From: Ruegeria sp. THAF33
GTDB taxonomy: Bacteria; Pseudomonadota; Alphaproteobacteria; Rhodobacterales; Rhodobacteraceae
DNA length: 64,000 nucleotides
Assembly: GCF_009363615.1 (NCBI RefSeq)
Contig: NZ_CP045384.1
Span: forward strand, 363,501 to 427,500
Direction: 5' to 3'
This document shows positions 25,768 through 34,824 of this stretch, piece after piece; the first letter of the stretch is position 1; every line of letters begins with the position of its first letter. The notes under the pieces were generated by a model, which made no database searches, was not told the origin of the DNA, and was given only the letters and a program-made list of their open reading frames with translations. The translations under genes and the position numbers were made by a program.

Positions 25768-27135
25768 ATGTCACATGCGATTGTTTTTCTACCGGGTATT
25801 ATGGGGACCTCGCTTACTCTTGATGGCAAAGAGGTCTGGCCGCCCAAACCAAGAGAAACGGTTTTTGGTTACAAGCGGATTGACGCCCTGCAATCCGACG
25901 ATGTTCAAGTCGGCGAAATCATCAATTCGGTATCCTGTTTCGGGTTTTATAACACGATTTTGAAATATTTCGTAGAGCTAGGATACACCGAGGGCGGTGC
26001 CGAACGACGGTTTGTGCCCGTACCTTACGACTGGCGGCTTGATCTGTTCGAACTCGCGGATCAGTTGGCCAGCAAACTGGACCATGTAGAGCAGGACAAT
26101 ATCTCCATTGTTGCCCACTCCATGGGAGGACTCATCAGTCGCTTGCTCCTCGAATCCGGTAAATACAGGGACAGAGAATGGTTCGAAAGGGTGGACATGC
26201 TGGCGACACTTTCGACACCACACACCGGAGCGCCTCTGGCACTGGCCCGCACATTAGGTCTCGACAGCGCTGTTGGGATCAGCGCGAAGGATTTCAAAAC
26301 ACTGAGTGCAAATCCCAAGTATCCATCAGGATACCAGCTGCTTCCTGCTCCCGGCGAACACGCGGCGTGGGATGCGGACGAGGATGGCACGATCGAACCC
26401 CTCGACATTTACGATGAAGCGACAGCACAGTCTTTGGGCTTGGAATTCAATCTGGTCGAAAGAGCGAAAGCGGTGCACGACTGCTTCGAGCAAGGCACTG
26501 CGCCAGATCATATTCGGTACTTCTATTTCGCCGGAACCGGTCACAAAACGCTGACCCGCATCAATGTCGTGCGTGGCGGCCCCGGTCAGCCGGACGTCAT
26601 GACAAAAGTAATGGCTCGAGCTTCTGGCGACGGGACGGTTCCACTGTGGAGTTCACTGCCGCGCCCGACACAAAAACATTTGGTGGTTCAGGAACACGCC
26701 ACAGTGTTCAGGGGCAATCCATTTAAGAACGTATTCTTCCAACTCTTCGGCGTCCACATCGGATCCCTCGAACTTGAAATGCTGGGTGACGATGTGGAGT
26801 ACTCGATTGGGCAGCCAGTATACAGCCTGGATGATCCTGACAATGAGATCGAAGTTGTTTTGACGGGCCCGAGCGGAATCGCAACTTTGGAGGGGCAAAT
26901 TGTTGTTGAAGAGATTGGCGAAAACCAACTGGCAACTGGTAAAGGCCGGCGGGAGTTTCCGATAAATTACAACGGACCACCTTTGCGCATTTTGACTCTC
27001 GACGTAAGTCTTCCTAAGGCACCCGGGTTTTACAGACTTATTCTGCGCGATCTTTCGGATGGCGCACCTCGCGACGTTGGCGACGGAATTGTTTTCTCAG
27101 TGACTGGCAGCGATTCAGACGAAAGGGAGAATTGA
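25768..27135 (+). CDS. LCAT-family lipase/acyltransferase (alpha/beta hydrolase)
   Basis: 455 aa. IVFLPGIMGTSL at the N-terminus, RFVPVPYDWR, nucleophile elbow IVAHSMGG with Ser118, the oxyanion/STPHTG region, GDGTVPLW with Asp288 and EHATVF with His310: a complete lecithin:cholesterol acyltransferase-type triad (PF02450). Residues about 340-450 form a beta-rich, Ig-like tail. No signal peptide is visible, so the likely substrate is the inner leaflet of the host's own membrane; a phospholipase effector is inference. It has an AGGAG RBS and lies 64 bp after the protease gene. Confidence 0.82.
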   Translation: MSHAIVFLPGIMGTSLTLDGKEVWPPKPRETVFGYKRIDALQSDDVQVGEIINSVSCFGFYNTILKYFVELGYTEGGAERRFVPVPYDWRLDLFELADQLASKLDHVEQDNISIVAHSMGGLISRLLLESGKYRDREWFERVDMLATLSTPHTGAPLALARTLGLDSAVGISAKDFKTLSANPKYPSGYQLLPAPGEHAAWDADEDGTIEPLDIYDEATAQSLGLEFNLVERAKAVHDCFEQGTAPDHIRYFYFAGTGHKTLTRINVVRGGPGQPDVMTKVMARASGDGTVPLWSSLPRPTQKHLVVQEHATVFRGNPFKNVFFQLFGVHIGSLELEMLGDDVEYSIGQPVYSLDDPDNEIEVVLTGPSGIATLEGQIVVEEIGENQLATGKGRREFPINYNGPPLRILTLDVSLPKAPGFYRLILRDLSDGAPRDVGDGIVFSVTGSDSDEREN

Positions 27136-27136
27136 T

Positions 27137-27688
27137 ATGGCTCAAGGCGAATTCGCAACAGAAGGACCGGAGAACGACGTCTTATCGATCGAAGAGTTCG
27201 AAGATATTTTCGATGCCGTCCGGACGCAGGAATCCAAGGATGATCCGTTCCTCAAGAAGTTTGATGCATTCTTCGACACCATTGGCGCGAAACACTTCTC
27301 GTCCCGCGAACTGCTTTTCATGGGCGGTGGCCACTACGGGACAGGCAAATGCAGCGGTTTGAATGGATACCCGGAAGAAAACAAATGGGACGGGATAAAA
27401 TCGCTTGTTCCAGTATTGGATGAAGTTAGAGGCGAACTCGGGCACTCTATTCGCTTGACGTCCATCTACAGGAACACGGCGTATAACAAGTGCATCGGGG
27501 GAGTCGAGAGTAGTTTTCACCGTCGCGGTATAGCCGCGGACTGTATTGTGAGCGCGGTCAGCGTGAAAGACTTGCGCGATGCCGCGATGCGCGTCCGGAA
27601 TCGTGGTACATTTCGTGGCGGAATTGGCCTTTACTCTGGATTTGTGCATATTGATGTGCGCGGTCAGAACGCAAACTGGACGGGGTAG
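27137..27688 (+). CDS. M15-family zinc peptidase (peptidoglycan D-Ala carboxypeptidase-like)
   Basis: 183 aa. The M15 zinc site is present: SFHRRGIAADC with His128 and Asp135, and FVHIDVRGQ with His171 and Asp173; the upstream LTSIYRNTAYNKCIGG strand fits Peptidase_M15_3. Enzymes of this type cut peptide stems of peptidoglycan. There is no signal peptide, so it can reach the wall only after membrane rupture or by another route. The ATG is 1 bp after the lipase stop, with GGGAGA as RBS, so the two are co-expressed. Confidence 0.82.
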   Translation: MAQGEFATEGPENDVLSIEEFEDIFDAVRTQESKDDPFLKKFDAFFDTIGAKHFSSRELLFMGGGHYGTGKCSGLNGYPEENKWDGIKSLVPVLDEVRGELGHSIRLTSIYRNTAYNKCIGGVESSFHRRGIAADCIVSAVSVKDLRDAAMRVRNRGTFRGGIGLYSGFVHIDVRGQNANWTG

Positions 27689-27692
27689 CCTC

Positions 27693-29021
27693 ATGCCGAA
27701 GATTGCTGATTTTGCGCCTTCACCGCCGGAGCTTATGGAGGGACAGGACTATTCGGTGTTCCTGTCTTACCGGTCTGTCAACCGTCCTTGGGTGATCGCT
27801 TTACATGACGCATTGACCAACCTCGGACACACAGTTTTTTTGGACCAGTTCGTTTTGGTTCCAGGCCAGAAACTCGATACGTCTTTGAAAACAGCACTTC
27901 GCAGGAGCCGCGCGGGCGTTCTCATATGGTCGACGGCTGCCAAAGACAGCGAGTGGGTAGCTATGGAATACAAGCGCATGATGGAAAGGCGCGAATTTGA
28001 TGAGAGCTTCAATTTCATCGTTGTATTGCTCGACGACACCTCACCTCCTGAAGAAAGCGAAGGCATGATTTTCGTCAATTTTAAGGAGTACCCGGATGGC
28101 CCCAACGGTATCGAACTCTTGCGTCTGTCGCATGCAGTCATCGGCAAACCATTTGACGATCAGTCAGTCAACTTAGCCTTACAAATCACGGAAGACTTGA
28201 AGCAGCGCACACTTGATATCCAGACCGCCGTACAGCTTGGGCGGGTTGAAGACTTGAAAGAAATGGCGAAGTTGAAGGATGATGTCTGGGAGTATTCTTC
28301 ACAGGTTGGCTGTATGCTGGCCGAGGGAATGATCAAGCTGGGCGAGCATGAACAGGCCATCGCGTACCTGACAGATCTGGAAGCCGAGTTCCCAAAATCA
28401 TTGCGACCGAAACAACTGATGGCGCACGCATTAACACGCATGGAAACAAAAGAAGATGTCGGACGAGCCATATGGATACTGCAGCGCCTCCGCAACGAAA
28501 GGCATCGAGATCCGGAGACCCTGGGATTGTACGGCAAAGCGCTTTATGTCGAATACCTTATGTCAGGAACCAGCGAAGACACCCGAGATGGTCAATTGCT
28601 GCGGCGGTCACGCAATCTCTACCGCGAAGGGTTCGAGAACTCGTCTGACGATACCTATTGCGGCATCAACGCAGCAACAAAAACGCTGCTCTTGGGTGAG
28701 CCCGGATCAAAGGAAGAGGCGGCCGCTATCGCTGCCGAAGTGGTAAAGCGCCTGCCTAGCGAAAGTGATCCCTCTCTCGGGTATTGGGAACGTGCCACTG
28801 TAGCTGAAGCCAAACTCATTGCGGGGCATGTTGATGACGCGGCGAACGCATATCAGCACGCCGTTGATCACAGCCGAGGAGAACACGGCAGCCATCAATC
28901 AACACTGAACAGTGTTCGCGATCTGATTGCTGTGCTTGATTTGTCGTCGCAAGATCAAATCAAACTCGAAGAACCGTTTGCGCATTTGCAAATCAACCAG
29001 ATCGAAGAAGGGCCGCAGTGA
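27693..29021 (+). CDS. TIR domain plus TRAFs-binding/TPR (ASK-like) protein
   Basis: 442 aa from the ATG 5 bp after the M15 stop. Residues 15-150 are a TIR domain: YSVFLSYRSVNRPWVIAL, VFLDQFVLVPGQ, and SEWVAMEYKRM with Glu92 in the NADase glutamate position. Residues 170-430 are TPRs of the TRAFs-binding (DUF4071) kind, with the DDTYCGINAATKTLLLG motif near 315. TIR plus this TPR domain is the bacterial counterpart of the N-terminal half of animal ASK (MAP3K5) kinases. It is the last gene of the protease-lipase-peptidase operon and may be its sensor or NAD-depleting arm. Confidence 0.85.
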   Translation: MPKIADFAPSPPELMEGQDYSVFLSYRSVNRPWVIALHDALTNLGHTVFLDQFVLVPGQKLDTSLKTALRRSRAGVLIWSTAAKDSEWVAMEYKRMMERREFDESFNFIVVLLDDTSPPEESEGMIFVNFKEYPDGPNGIELLRLSHAVIGKPFDDQSVNLALQITEDLKQRTLDIQTAVQLGRVEDLKEMAKLKDDVWEYSSQVGCMLAEGMIKLGEHEQAIAYLTDLEAEFPKSLRPKQLMAHALTRMETKEDVGRAIWILQRLRNERHRDPETLGLYGKALYVEYLMSGTSEDTRDGQLLRRSRNLYREGFENSSDDTYCGINAATKTLLLGEPGSKEEAAAIAAEVVKRLPSESDPSLGYWERATVAEAKLIAGHVDDAANAYQHAVDHSRGEHGSHQSTLNSVRDLIAVLDLSSQDQIKLEEPFAHLQINQIEEGPQ

Positions 29022-29073
29022 AAACAAAATAGAACCTCTAATTCCCGTCGGCCTAGGCTCCAGACTCATTGAT

Positions 29074-29463
29074 TTACAGCCAGAACAGCACGGTAGCTGC
29101 TAGAGCGATGGCCGAAAGGAATACCTTTGGGCATCTGTCATATCGGGTGGCAATCCGCCGCCAGTCCTTCAGGCGACCGAACATGATCTCAATGCGGTTG
29201 CGGCGTTTGTAGCGACGCTTGTCGTACCGGACAGGCTTGTCGCGTGATTGTCGGCCTGGGATGCAGGGCCTAATTCCCCTGTCATCAAGGGCTTCGCGGA
29301 ACCAGTCTGCGTCATAGCCTCGATCTCCCAGTAGCCAGTCAGCCGATGGCAGACTGTTCACCAGAGCCTTGGCTCCCGTGTAATCGCTGACCTGGCCCGC
29401 GGATATGAAGAAGCGGATGGGGCGTCCGAGGCTGTCAGCAACAGCGTGCAGTTTCGTATTCAT
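29074..29463 (-). CDS. IS5 transposase, second frame (frameshift product)
   Basis: 129 aa as an independent frame beginning at an internal ATG (MNTKLHAVADSLGRP); the real product is joined to the first frame. LLGDRGYDADWF supplies the second Asp and RRNRIEIMFGRLKDWRR the glutamate helix; the end FLSAIALAATVLFWL is complete. Confidence 0.88.
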   Translation of the reverse strand: MNTKLHAVADSLGRPIRFFISAGQVSDYTGAKALVNSLPSADWLLGDRGYDADWFREALDDRGIRPCIPGRQSRDKPVRYDKRRYKRRNRIEIMFGRLKDWRRIATRYDRCPKVFLSAIALAATVLFWL

Positions 29464-29483
29464 GCCACCCTTGGTACGCCCGA

Positions 29484-29831
29484 TCAGCCTGCCGCGCCCC
29501 CCTTTTTCAACCGCAGGCTGGAGGCCGTGCGGTGCGCTTTGAGATATGTTGCGTCAATCATGATCGTCTTGTGATCCGTGCCTTCAGCAGCCAGCCCGGT
29601 CATGATCCGAGCGAATACACCCATATCGCTCCACCGCTTCCAACGGTTGTACAGTGTCTTTGGTGGTCCATATTCACGTGGCGCATCGGACCAACGTAAC
29701 CCATTGCGGTTGACGAAAATAATCCCGCTCAGTACACGACGATCATCAACTCTCGGCCTGCCATGGCTCTTTGGAAAGTAAGGTCGAAGCCGCGCCATCT
29801 GCTCGTCGGTCAGCCAGAATAGATTGCTCAT
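29484..29831 (-). CDS. IS5 transposase, first frame
   Basis: 115 aa from the ATG at 29831: NLFWLTDEQMARLRPYFP, GIIFVNRNGLRWSDAP, TIMIDATYLKAHRTASSL (first Asp of the DDE triad). It ends near an A5G6 slippery stretch, so a frameshift into the second frame produces the full transposase, as known in this group. Confidence 0.88.
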   Translation of the reverse strand: MSNLFWLTDEQMARLRPYFPKSHGRPRVDDRRVLSGIIFVNRNGLRWSDAPREYGPPKTLYNRWKRWSDMGVFARIMTGLAAEGTDHKTIMIDATYLKAHRTASSLRLKKGGAAG

Positions 29832-30075
29832 GTTATACCCCTGAAACTCAGGGGTTTGAATCACGCAGCCGAGATGACGGCAACCAAATTAATGGGTCCA
29901 GAACCTAGGCTATGGCATAACCAATTCTTCTCTCTGTCGCCATTTGCAGATGTGTCCACACATCAATCTTCCGAGCAGCGCTATGAACATCCGACTTGCG
30001 ACAAATCTCCGGAATGCTTGAGTGCTTTGCTCATGTAGACACCCCATAATAAAAACTCAGCCACTTATTCGGTCT

Positions 30076-30681
30076 TCACGGTAGCCAATTAATCACTTCA
30101 TCGTCATTTTTAACTTTTGCACCAAGATGAAGATACTCAGCCGCAGTAACCCCACGCGAAAGACGAGCTGCGACTTCCACCGCAAAGGGCGACTTTGGCT
30201 TCACTCGACCGTATTCGTACGGGATCCACGCTGATCCTGCAGCATTCTCAGTGATCAAAGCGACCAGATAAGTTGAGTTGAGCAGTCCCATTTCTATCGA
30301 CAGGGCAATCAACATGCCCTTGGCTTTGTCGGGCAGCGCGCTGTGTTGGAGTTTTGAGAGCGTTGGGTCCCAGACATCGAGCCAGACGTCATATTCCCTC
30401 CTCTCCGATACGATTCTTTTCGCTAGAGTGATAGCGTCGCCCGCGTCTGTTTGACGGTGCGAAATAAACACCATCGGAGATGTGGCCGATTTCCCGAAAT
30501 AGACATCTTCCACGACGGCACGGAAAGACTGCACAGGATTATCAAGCGCAGTCCACCTGCTCGGATCGCCATCAAGGATTCCTTCTATCGCGGCTGACCA
30601 GGCGTCCTGCCCCAACCAATCGCCTTCGAAACGGTCATATGCATAGGATGTTTCAGCCCAGTTGTAGATTTGTCCACTCAT
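30076..30681 (-). CDS. TIR-domain protein, single domain
   Basis: 201 aa with an AAGGAA RBS. After a 65-residue helical N-terminal part comes a TIR-like domain: MVFISHRQTDAGDAITLAKRI, YDVWLDVWDP, LALSIEMGLLNSTYLVALIT, and SAWIPYEYGRVK with Glu157 in the catalytic position. No partner domain is fused. It lies between an IS5 and an IS6 element with no operon partner; the bases 30682-30790 upstream hold no gene. NAD cleavage is inference from the glutamate. Confidence 0.75.
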   Translation of the reverse strand: MSGQIYNWAETSYAYDRFEGDWLGQDAWSAAIEGILDGDPSRWTALDNPVQSFRAVVEDVYFGKSATSPMVFISHRQTDAGDAITLAKRIVSERREYDVWLDVWDPTLSKLQHSALPDKAKGMLIALSIEMGLLNSTYLVALITENAAGSAWIPYEYGRVKPKSPFAVEVAARLSRGVTAAEYLHLGAKVKNDDEVINWLP

Positions 30682-30790
30682 GCGGTGTTCCTTGAGAGAA
30701 GTTCACTTTCAGAATTAACACTCCACAAATGCCGCGTCTACGTTCCCTCTTACATGCTCGCGAACTCGATTTTGGAAGAGTTCACAAGAG

Positions 30791-31605
30791 GGCTTTGTCA
30801 GAACGATTCCTGTTGAGGCGGGCAGGGCGGTCTCGTAACTTTGGTCCATGACCAAATCTAACCCGTTCAAGGGCTTTCAGAGTAGCCCGGAAATTATCCG
30901 CCTGGCGGTGATGCTGTACGTCCGTTTCCCGCTGTCGCTCCGCAACGTCGAGGATCTGCTGCATGAGCGCGGCGTCGAGATCAGCCATGAAACGGTCCGG
31001 TTCTGGTGGCACCGCTTCGGGCTAATGTTTGCGGCCGAGATCCGGAAACGCCGGATTGAGGGGATGCGATCCAGTCGATGGAGATGGCACCTGGACGAGA
31101 TGTTCGTGAAGATAAACGGCGAGCAGCACTATCTCTGGCGGGCTGTCGATCACGAGGGCGAAGTGCTGGAGAGCTTTGTGACAAAAACCCGGGACAAGAA
31201 GGCCGCCTTGAAATTTCTCAAGAAATCAATGAAGCGCCATGGTCGGCCGCATGTCTTCGTTACCGACAAGCTGCGCTCTTACGGCGCCGCGCTGAAGGAG
31301 ATCGGTGCGGCGGATCGGCAGGAAACCGGCCGCTGGCTGAACAATCGTGCGGAAAATTCTCACCTGCCATTCCGACGACGGGAGAGGGCCATGCTCCGCT
31401 TCCGGCGCATGCGAAGTCTTCAGAAATTCGCCGCTGTCCATTCTTCCGTGCACAACCATTTCAACCAGGACCGCCACTTCTATTCACGACAAAACTTCAA
31501 ACTCAACCGTGCCGCCGCTCTCGCCGAGTGGCGTCAACTCTGTTCCGGGTAAGTTCACGCTGTTTGCTGGAAACTGAGACTGGTTCGAATCCGTCTGACA
31601 GCACC
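30791..31605 (+). mobile_element. IS6-family element, copy 1
   Basis: About 815 bp, ends marked by matching repeats (GGCTTTGTCAGAACGATTC at the left; GGTGCTGTCAGACGGATTC read from the right end). One transposase gene fills it. I see no 8-bp target duplication. A second copy in the same direction lies at 47911-48725. From 31606 to 31681 there is no gene. Confidence 0.85.
30848..31552 (+). CDS. IS6-family transposase
   Basis: 234 aa, the usual IS6/IS26 size. HTH (VMLYVRFPLSLRNVEDLLHERGV), then DDE motifs RWHLDEMFVKI, VTDKLRSYGAAL and NRAENSHLPFRRRERAM. It looks functional. Nearly the same protein is encoded at 47968-48672. Confidence 0.93.
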   Translation: MTKSNPFKGFQSSPEIIRLAVMLYVRFPLSLRNVEDLLHERGVEISHETVRFWWHRFGLMFAAEIRKRRIEGMRSSRWRWHLDEMFVKINGEQHYLWRAVDHEGEVLESFVTKTRDKKAALKFLKKSMKRHGRPHVFVTDKLRSYGAALKEIGAADRQETGRWLNNRAENSHLPFRRRERAMLRFRRMRSLQKFAAVHSSVHNHFNQDRHFYSRQNFKLNRAAALAEWRQLCSG

Positions 31606-31681
31606 AATTGACGGAATGGTTTTCACATTGAAAACGGCCCCACAGACACTGGCAAAATAATTCTCCGAGTAAACAACAAAG

Positions 31682-34600
31682 CTAATTCTTCTCGATACAA
31701 GCCAGCGCGCGCTCCTTTCTATCAGAAAACGCCGTCGTTGGCCATTTGTCTTGATAAGCAACGGCTCTTACGACATCCCCCCCTTCGCAGACTATGAGGC
31801 TAAGAGGTATGTAGAGCCCGCTTGCATCCGACTTCTCTGCAACGCGTTTTAGCATCAAAGTGAATTCCCTTGTCAGCCAACCTTCTTTGTCTAGGGTCTG
31901 CAGCACTTCGTCGGTTGTCCATTCCCACGCAGCCGTCGAGAGCAGGCTTATTTGCGTGCTAGTGGGATTTTCGCTTGGAAATACCCTAACGAATTCGACA
32001 AGGTGCTTATTGGCAGCCTTTAGGTAATTGTCCGCTGCTTCACAATAACCCGACTCTGAAGACTGAATTTCGCAACCACCCAACTCGAAGAAGCCGCGAT
32101 AAGCGTTAAGGTTAGCCTCAAACCTTCTGAAATGGTGTCGAGGTTGAGTTTCTAAGCTCTCTTTCGAGTAAGCTTTTCCCTCATCATAAAGCAGAGCTTT
32201 CTGCGCCCAAGCGGCCGAGGAGATAAGGACATCCCCGTTACGTGCTGGAACCACAGTTAGATTAGACCAACTCCAAACCAGTTGCTCGTCGCGGTTCGAT
32301 TCATCCTCGATATTACATGCTGAAGTGAGAGCATTGCGAAAGCATGTCCAAGCTGAGCCGTCGTCGCCTTCACCAAAATATGCCCACCCGGCGTGTCGAA
32401 ACACCCGCGGTATATTGGGTTCTTCCTGATGGACAAGCCCGAATGACTGAAGCGCAGCTTCGTTCTGTTGGCGATTCAATTGGCGGCGACCAAGCTCGAA
32501 AGACTTTTCAGCGTCGGGATAATTCTGCGGGATGTCTGCAAAAGTGCTACGATCCTCCACAGGTGTACAAATTGGCACAGTTTTATTTGCCTGCCATGTT
32601 TCGATTTCTAAGTTTGACACAGAAGTCAAAATTTCATCACCTTCGCATTCCAAAATTCGACCTCGGAGGCTTGCTTCGATCAGGGGATCGGTTTGATCGG
32701 GCGATACTGGCGGCACATCTGCAACCGTTTCATTTTTTTGGCCGGTTTCGGCGATGCCCTGCGTGGCAGCACGCGCAAGCGCCTCTTCTTTCTGCTCTTC
32801 AGCGGCACGACTAACCGCGGCCTTTAAATTGGCCTTTAAATTATTCTCATCAACTTGGCCGCTCTGCTGCAAATCTTCAGAAAGTGTCTGAATTTGTTCC
32901 TCGTTAAAATCAGCTACGCAATCAAATTCTGTATCGTCGACATTGCCGTCGGCGAGAATGCCCACTCCACTCTCAAGATCAGAACAGTATACAAGCTTCC
33001 CTGTTCCTCCAGGTTCCGCCAACTTCTCGATTTCTGTCGCCTTCTGCTCCAGAACAGCGGCTTCAAGTTCCGCGTTAAAATAGGACACTTCCGCGTTTGT
33101 GGCTATTTGCCTCTCCTTGTACCAAGAAACCGCAGCAACAAAGGCGACCCCCAAGGTTGCCACGCCCGAAATCTGAAAAAGTACCCTGCGTCGTTTTTTC
33201 TTATGCCGTTCCTGTTCCTTACGAGCCCGCATATCATCTTCGCAAAACTTGAGAAAATCAGCAGAGTGCTCATAGACTTCTTCAGGCGTTAATACTCGAC
33301 CATCTTCGCGCCAATCCAGTGTGCGTAGAAACGGTGCCCCCCATTGCACAGTAGGCGAATGCCGTTCACGCCAAGCGCTGTATGTCCTGATTTGAGTATC
33401 ACTTAACAAAGCACCGCCTTGGCGAGCATGTGACATAGCAGTGCGGGCCAAAAACTGAAGTTCAGTTATGGCACGTTCATGATTACGCAGCCAATCAAAG
33501 CGAAGCCTTCGCCATTGCCGCAGCAAGCACTCGTGCATGACCCTTACGACTGTATCCGACGCAAGGTCGTCGGTAACGTAGACTTTGGTGTCGTCTAATG
33601 TAGTATCTGTAATTCCATCCACATTAATCGGTCGGATTGGATGCAAGTACTGACAACCCGGTTTGCGGAAATGATCCACTACTTTTTTGATATCATCTTC
33701 CGGGGCAGCGCAAACCTCGGCTAACTGGTGAATTGTTAGCCGGCGCTTTATATCCTTGTCACCGGCGAAGACTTCCACCAATGCGCAGAATATTTTTTCG
33801 CAAAGAGGTTTCAAACGCTCCTCAAGCGCATCGAAGACTTCGTCAAGCCGATCTGATAACGCGAAGCGAAGAGCGTCACCTGAACTCCGCGCTCGAGCAA
33901 GTGCATTAGGGAAATTCCGTTTAAAATCATCGATATCGAAATGTGGGTGCTGGGTTTCATTGACTTCAAGCTCAATTCGCTTCGCTTCGTCCTCCCAAAG
34001 AATATTCATAACATGCTGCATCAAAGGAAGACGATCAGGCTCGTTAGCCATCTCGTTCAATAGCCAACCAACAAATGGGGGGTCTACGTCCCCATTGTGC
34101 AATGCAACAGGCCCGCGGACAATCTCCGACAACTCTTCTCGAGTCAGAGCGGGTGTTAAAAACTGACCTCTATTTATCGCCTCAGCTAATCCTTCGTAGC
34201 GAGAACAGCTATCCAACGCATCGGCGCGAATCGTTACGACGACGTAGAGGTTAACTCCTTCCGCGGGACGCAGGGCATCCAGAAGCATATGCACAAAGCG
34301 CGCCGCTCCTGCCCGGTCCATTTTCGCATACTCAAAAAGCTCCTCAAACTGGTCGACAAGTAGCAGAATTGGCTGTTGCTTGAACAGGGAATAACTACTC
34401 AGTACCCGCGAAAGACTGTAATGTGCCTGTTCGAGGCTGCGAGCGATCAATCGGTGCAGCTCAAAATCAACTGGCAATTGGTTCGCCGTTTCAGGCTCTG
34501 CAAATACTTCCGCTAAACTGTCCGAAATTGTTGAAATCAACGCCTTTATTGGATCGTTTCCCGGTAGCATCTCGAGAATAATCCAATCCTCGCAACCTTC

Positions 34601-34822
34601 AATCTGGCCTGCCCTAAGGCCGGAGATCAGACCTGTACGCGCGAGCGAGGATTTGCCGCACCCTGATGGTCCCGTGATACACAGAAATCGTTCCTCTTCG
34701 AGACGGTCCGTCATGAAATGGACTTGAGAGTCTCTGCCAAAAAAAATCAGTTGTTCATCAGGCCGAAAAGACCTTAACCCAGGATAGGGTGGAGGAAATA
34801 GAACTCTATGCGTGTCTACCAA
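31682..34822 (-). CDS. nSTAND1-type STAND NTPase with transmembrane segment and TPR-like C-terminus
   Basis: 1046 aa. PPPYPGLRSF near the N-terminus, Walker A GPSGCGKSSLARTG at 51-64, Walker B ILLLVDQFEELFEYA at 152-166, and a winged-helix region to about 480: the nSTAND1 layout. A basic stretch then one transmembrane helix (about 548-566), followed by a predicted extracytoplasmic or tethered C-terminal 470 residues with TPR-like repeats and several cysteines. STAND ATPases are signal-activated oligomerising hubs in conflict systems. It begins 2 bp after the stop of the TIR protein gene, so TIR is the likely effector. Confidence 0.85.
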   Translation of the reverse strand: MVDTHRVLFPPPYPGLRSFRPDEQLIFFGRDSQVHFMTDRLEEERFLCITGPSGCGKSSLARTGLISGLRAGQIEGCEDWIILEMLPGNDPIKALISTISDSLAEVFAEPETANQLPVDFELHRLIARSLEQAHYSLSRVLSSYSLFKQQPILLLVDQFEELFEYAKMDRAGAARFVHMLLDALRPAEGVNLYVVVTIRADALDSCSRYEGLAEAINRGQFLTPALTREELSEIVRGPVALHNGDVDPPFVGWLLNEMANEPDRLPLMQHVMNILWEDEAKRIELEVNETQHPHFDIDDFKRNFPNALARARSSGDALRFALSDRLDEVFDALEERLKPLCEKIFCALVEVFAGDKDIKRRLTIHQLAEVCAAPEDDIKKVVDHFRKPGCQYLHPIRPINVDGITDTTLDDTKVYVTDDLASDTVVRVMHECLLRQWRRLRFDWLRNHERAITELQFLARTAMSHARQGGALLSDTQIRTYSAWRERHSPTVQWGAPFLRTLDWREDGRVLTPEEVYEHSADFLKFCEDDMRARKEQERHKKKRRRVLFQISGVATLGVAFVAAVSWYKERQIATNAEVSYFNAELEAAVLEQKATEIEKLAEPGGTGKLVYCSDLESGVGILADGNVDDTEFDCVADFNEEQIQTLSEDLQQSGQVDENNLKANLKAAVSRAAEEQKEEALARAATQGIAETGQKNETVADVPPVSPDQTDPLIEASLRGRILECEGDEILTSVSNLEIETWQANKTVPICTPVEDRSTFADIPQNYPDAEKSFELGRRQLNRQQNEAALQSFGLVHQEEPNIPRVFRHAGWAYFGEGDDGSAWTCFRNALTSACNIEDESNRDEQLVWSWSNLTVVPARNGDVLISSAAWAQKALLYDEGKAYSKESLETQPRHHFRRFEANLNAYRGFFELGGCEIQSSESGYCEAADNYLKAANKHLVEFVRVFPSENPTSTQISLLSTAAWEWTTDEVLQTLDKEGWLTREFTLMLKRVAEKSDASGLYIPLSLIVCEGGDVVRAVAYQDKWPTTAFSDRKERALACIEKN

Positions 34823-34824
34823 AA

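Larger units (their letters stand above)
29057..29904 (-). mobile_element. IS5-family (IS427-like) element, apparently intact
   Basis: Imperfect inverted repeats (GGCTCCAGACTCATT at the left, GGTTCTGGACCCATT read from the right end) are flanked by CTAG on both sides (29053-29056 and 29905-29908). Two overlapping transposase frames lie inside. It sits 35 bp after the TIR-TPR gene. From 29905 to 30075 there is no gene. Confidence 0.88.

Noticed and set aside
31585..31605. GGTTCGAATCC near 31580 and again near 48705 looks like a tRNA T arm or att site
   Set aside because: It lies at the right end of both IS6 copies and matches the inverted repeat at their left ends, so it is an IS terminus; the stem would not pair as a tRNA.
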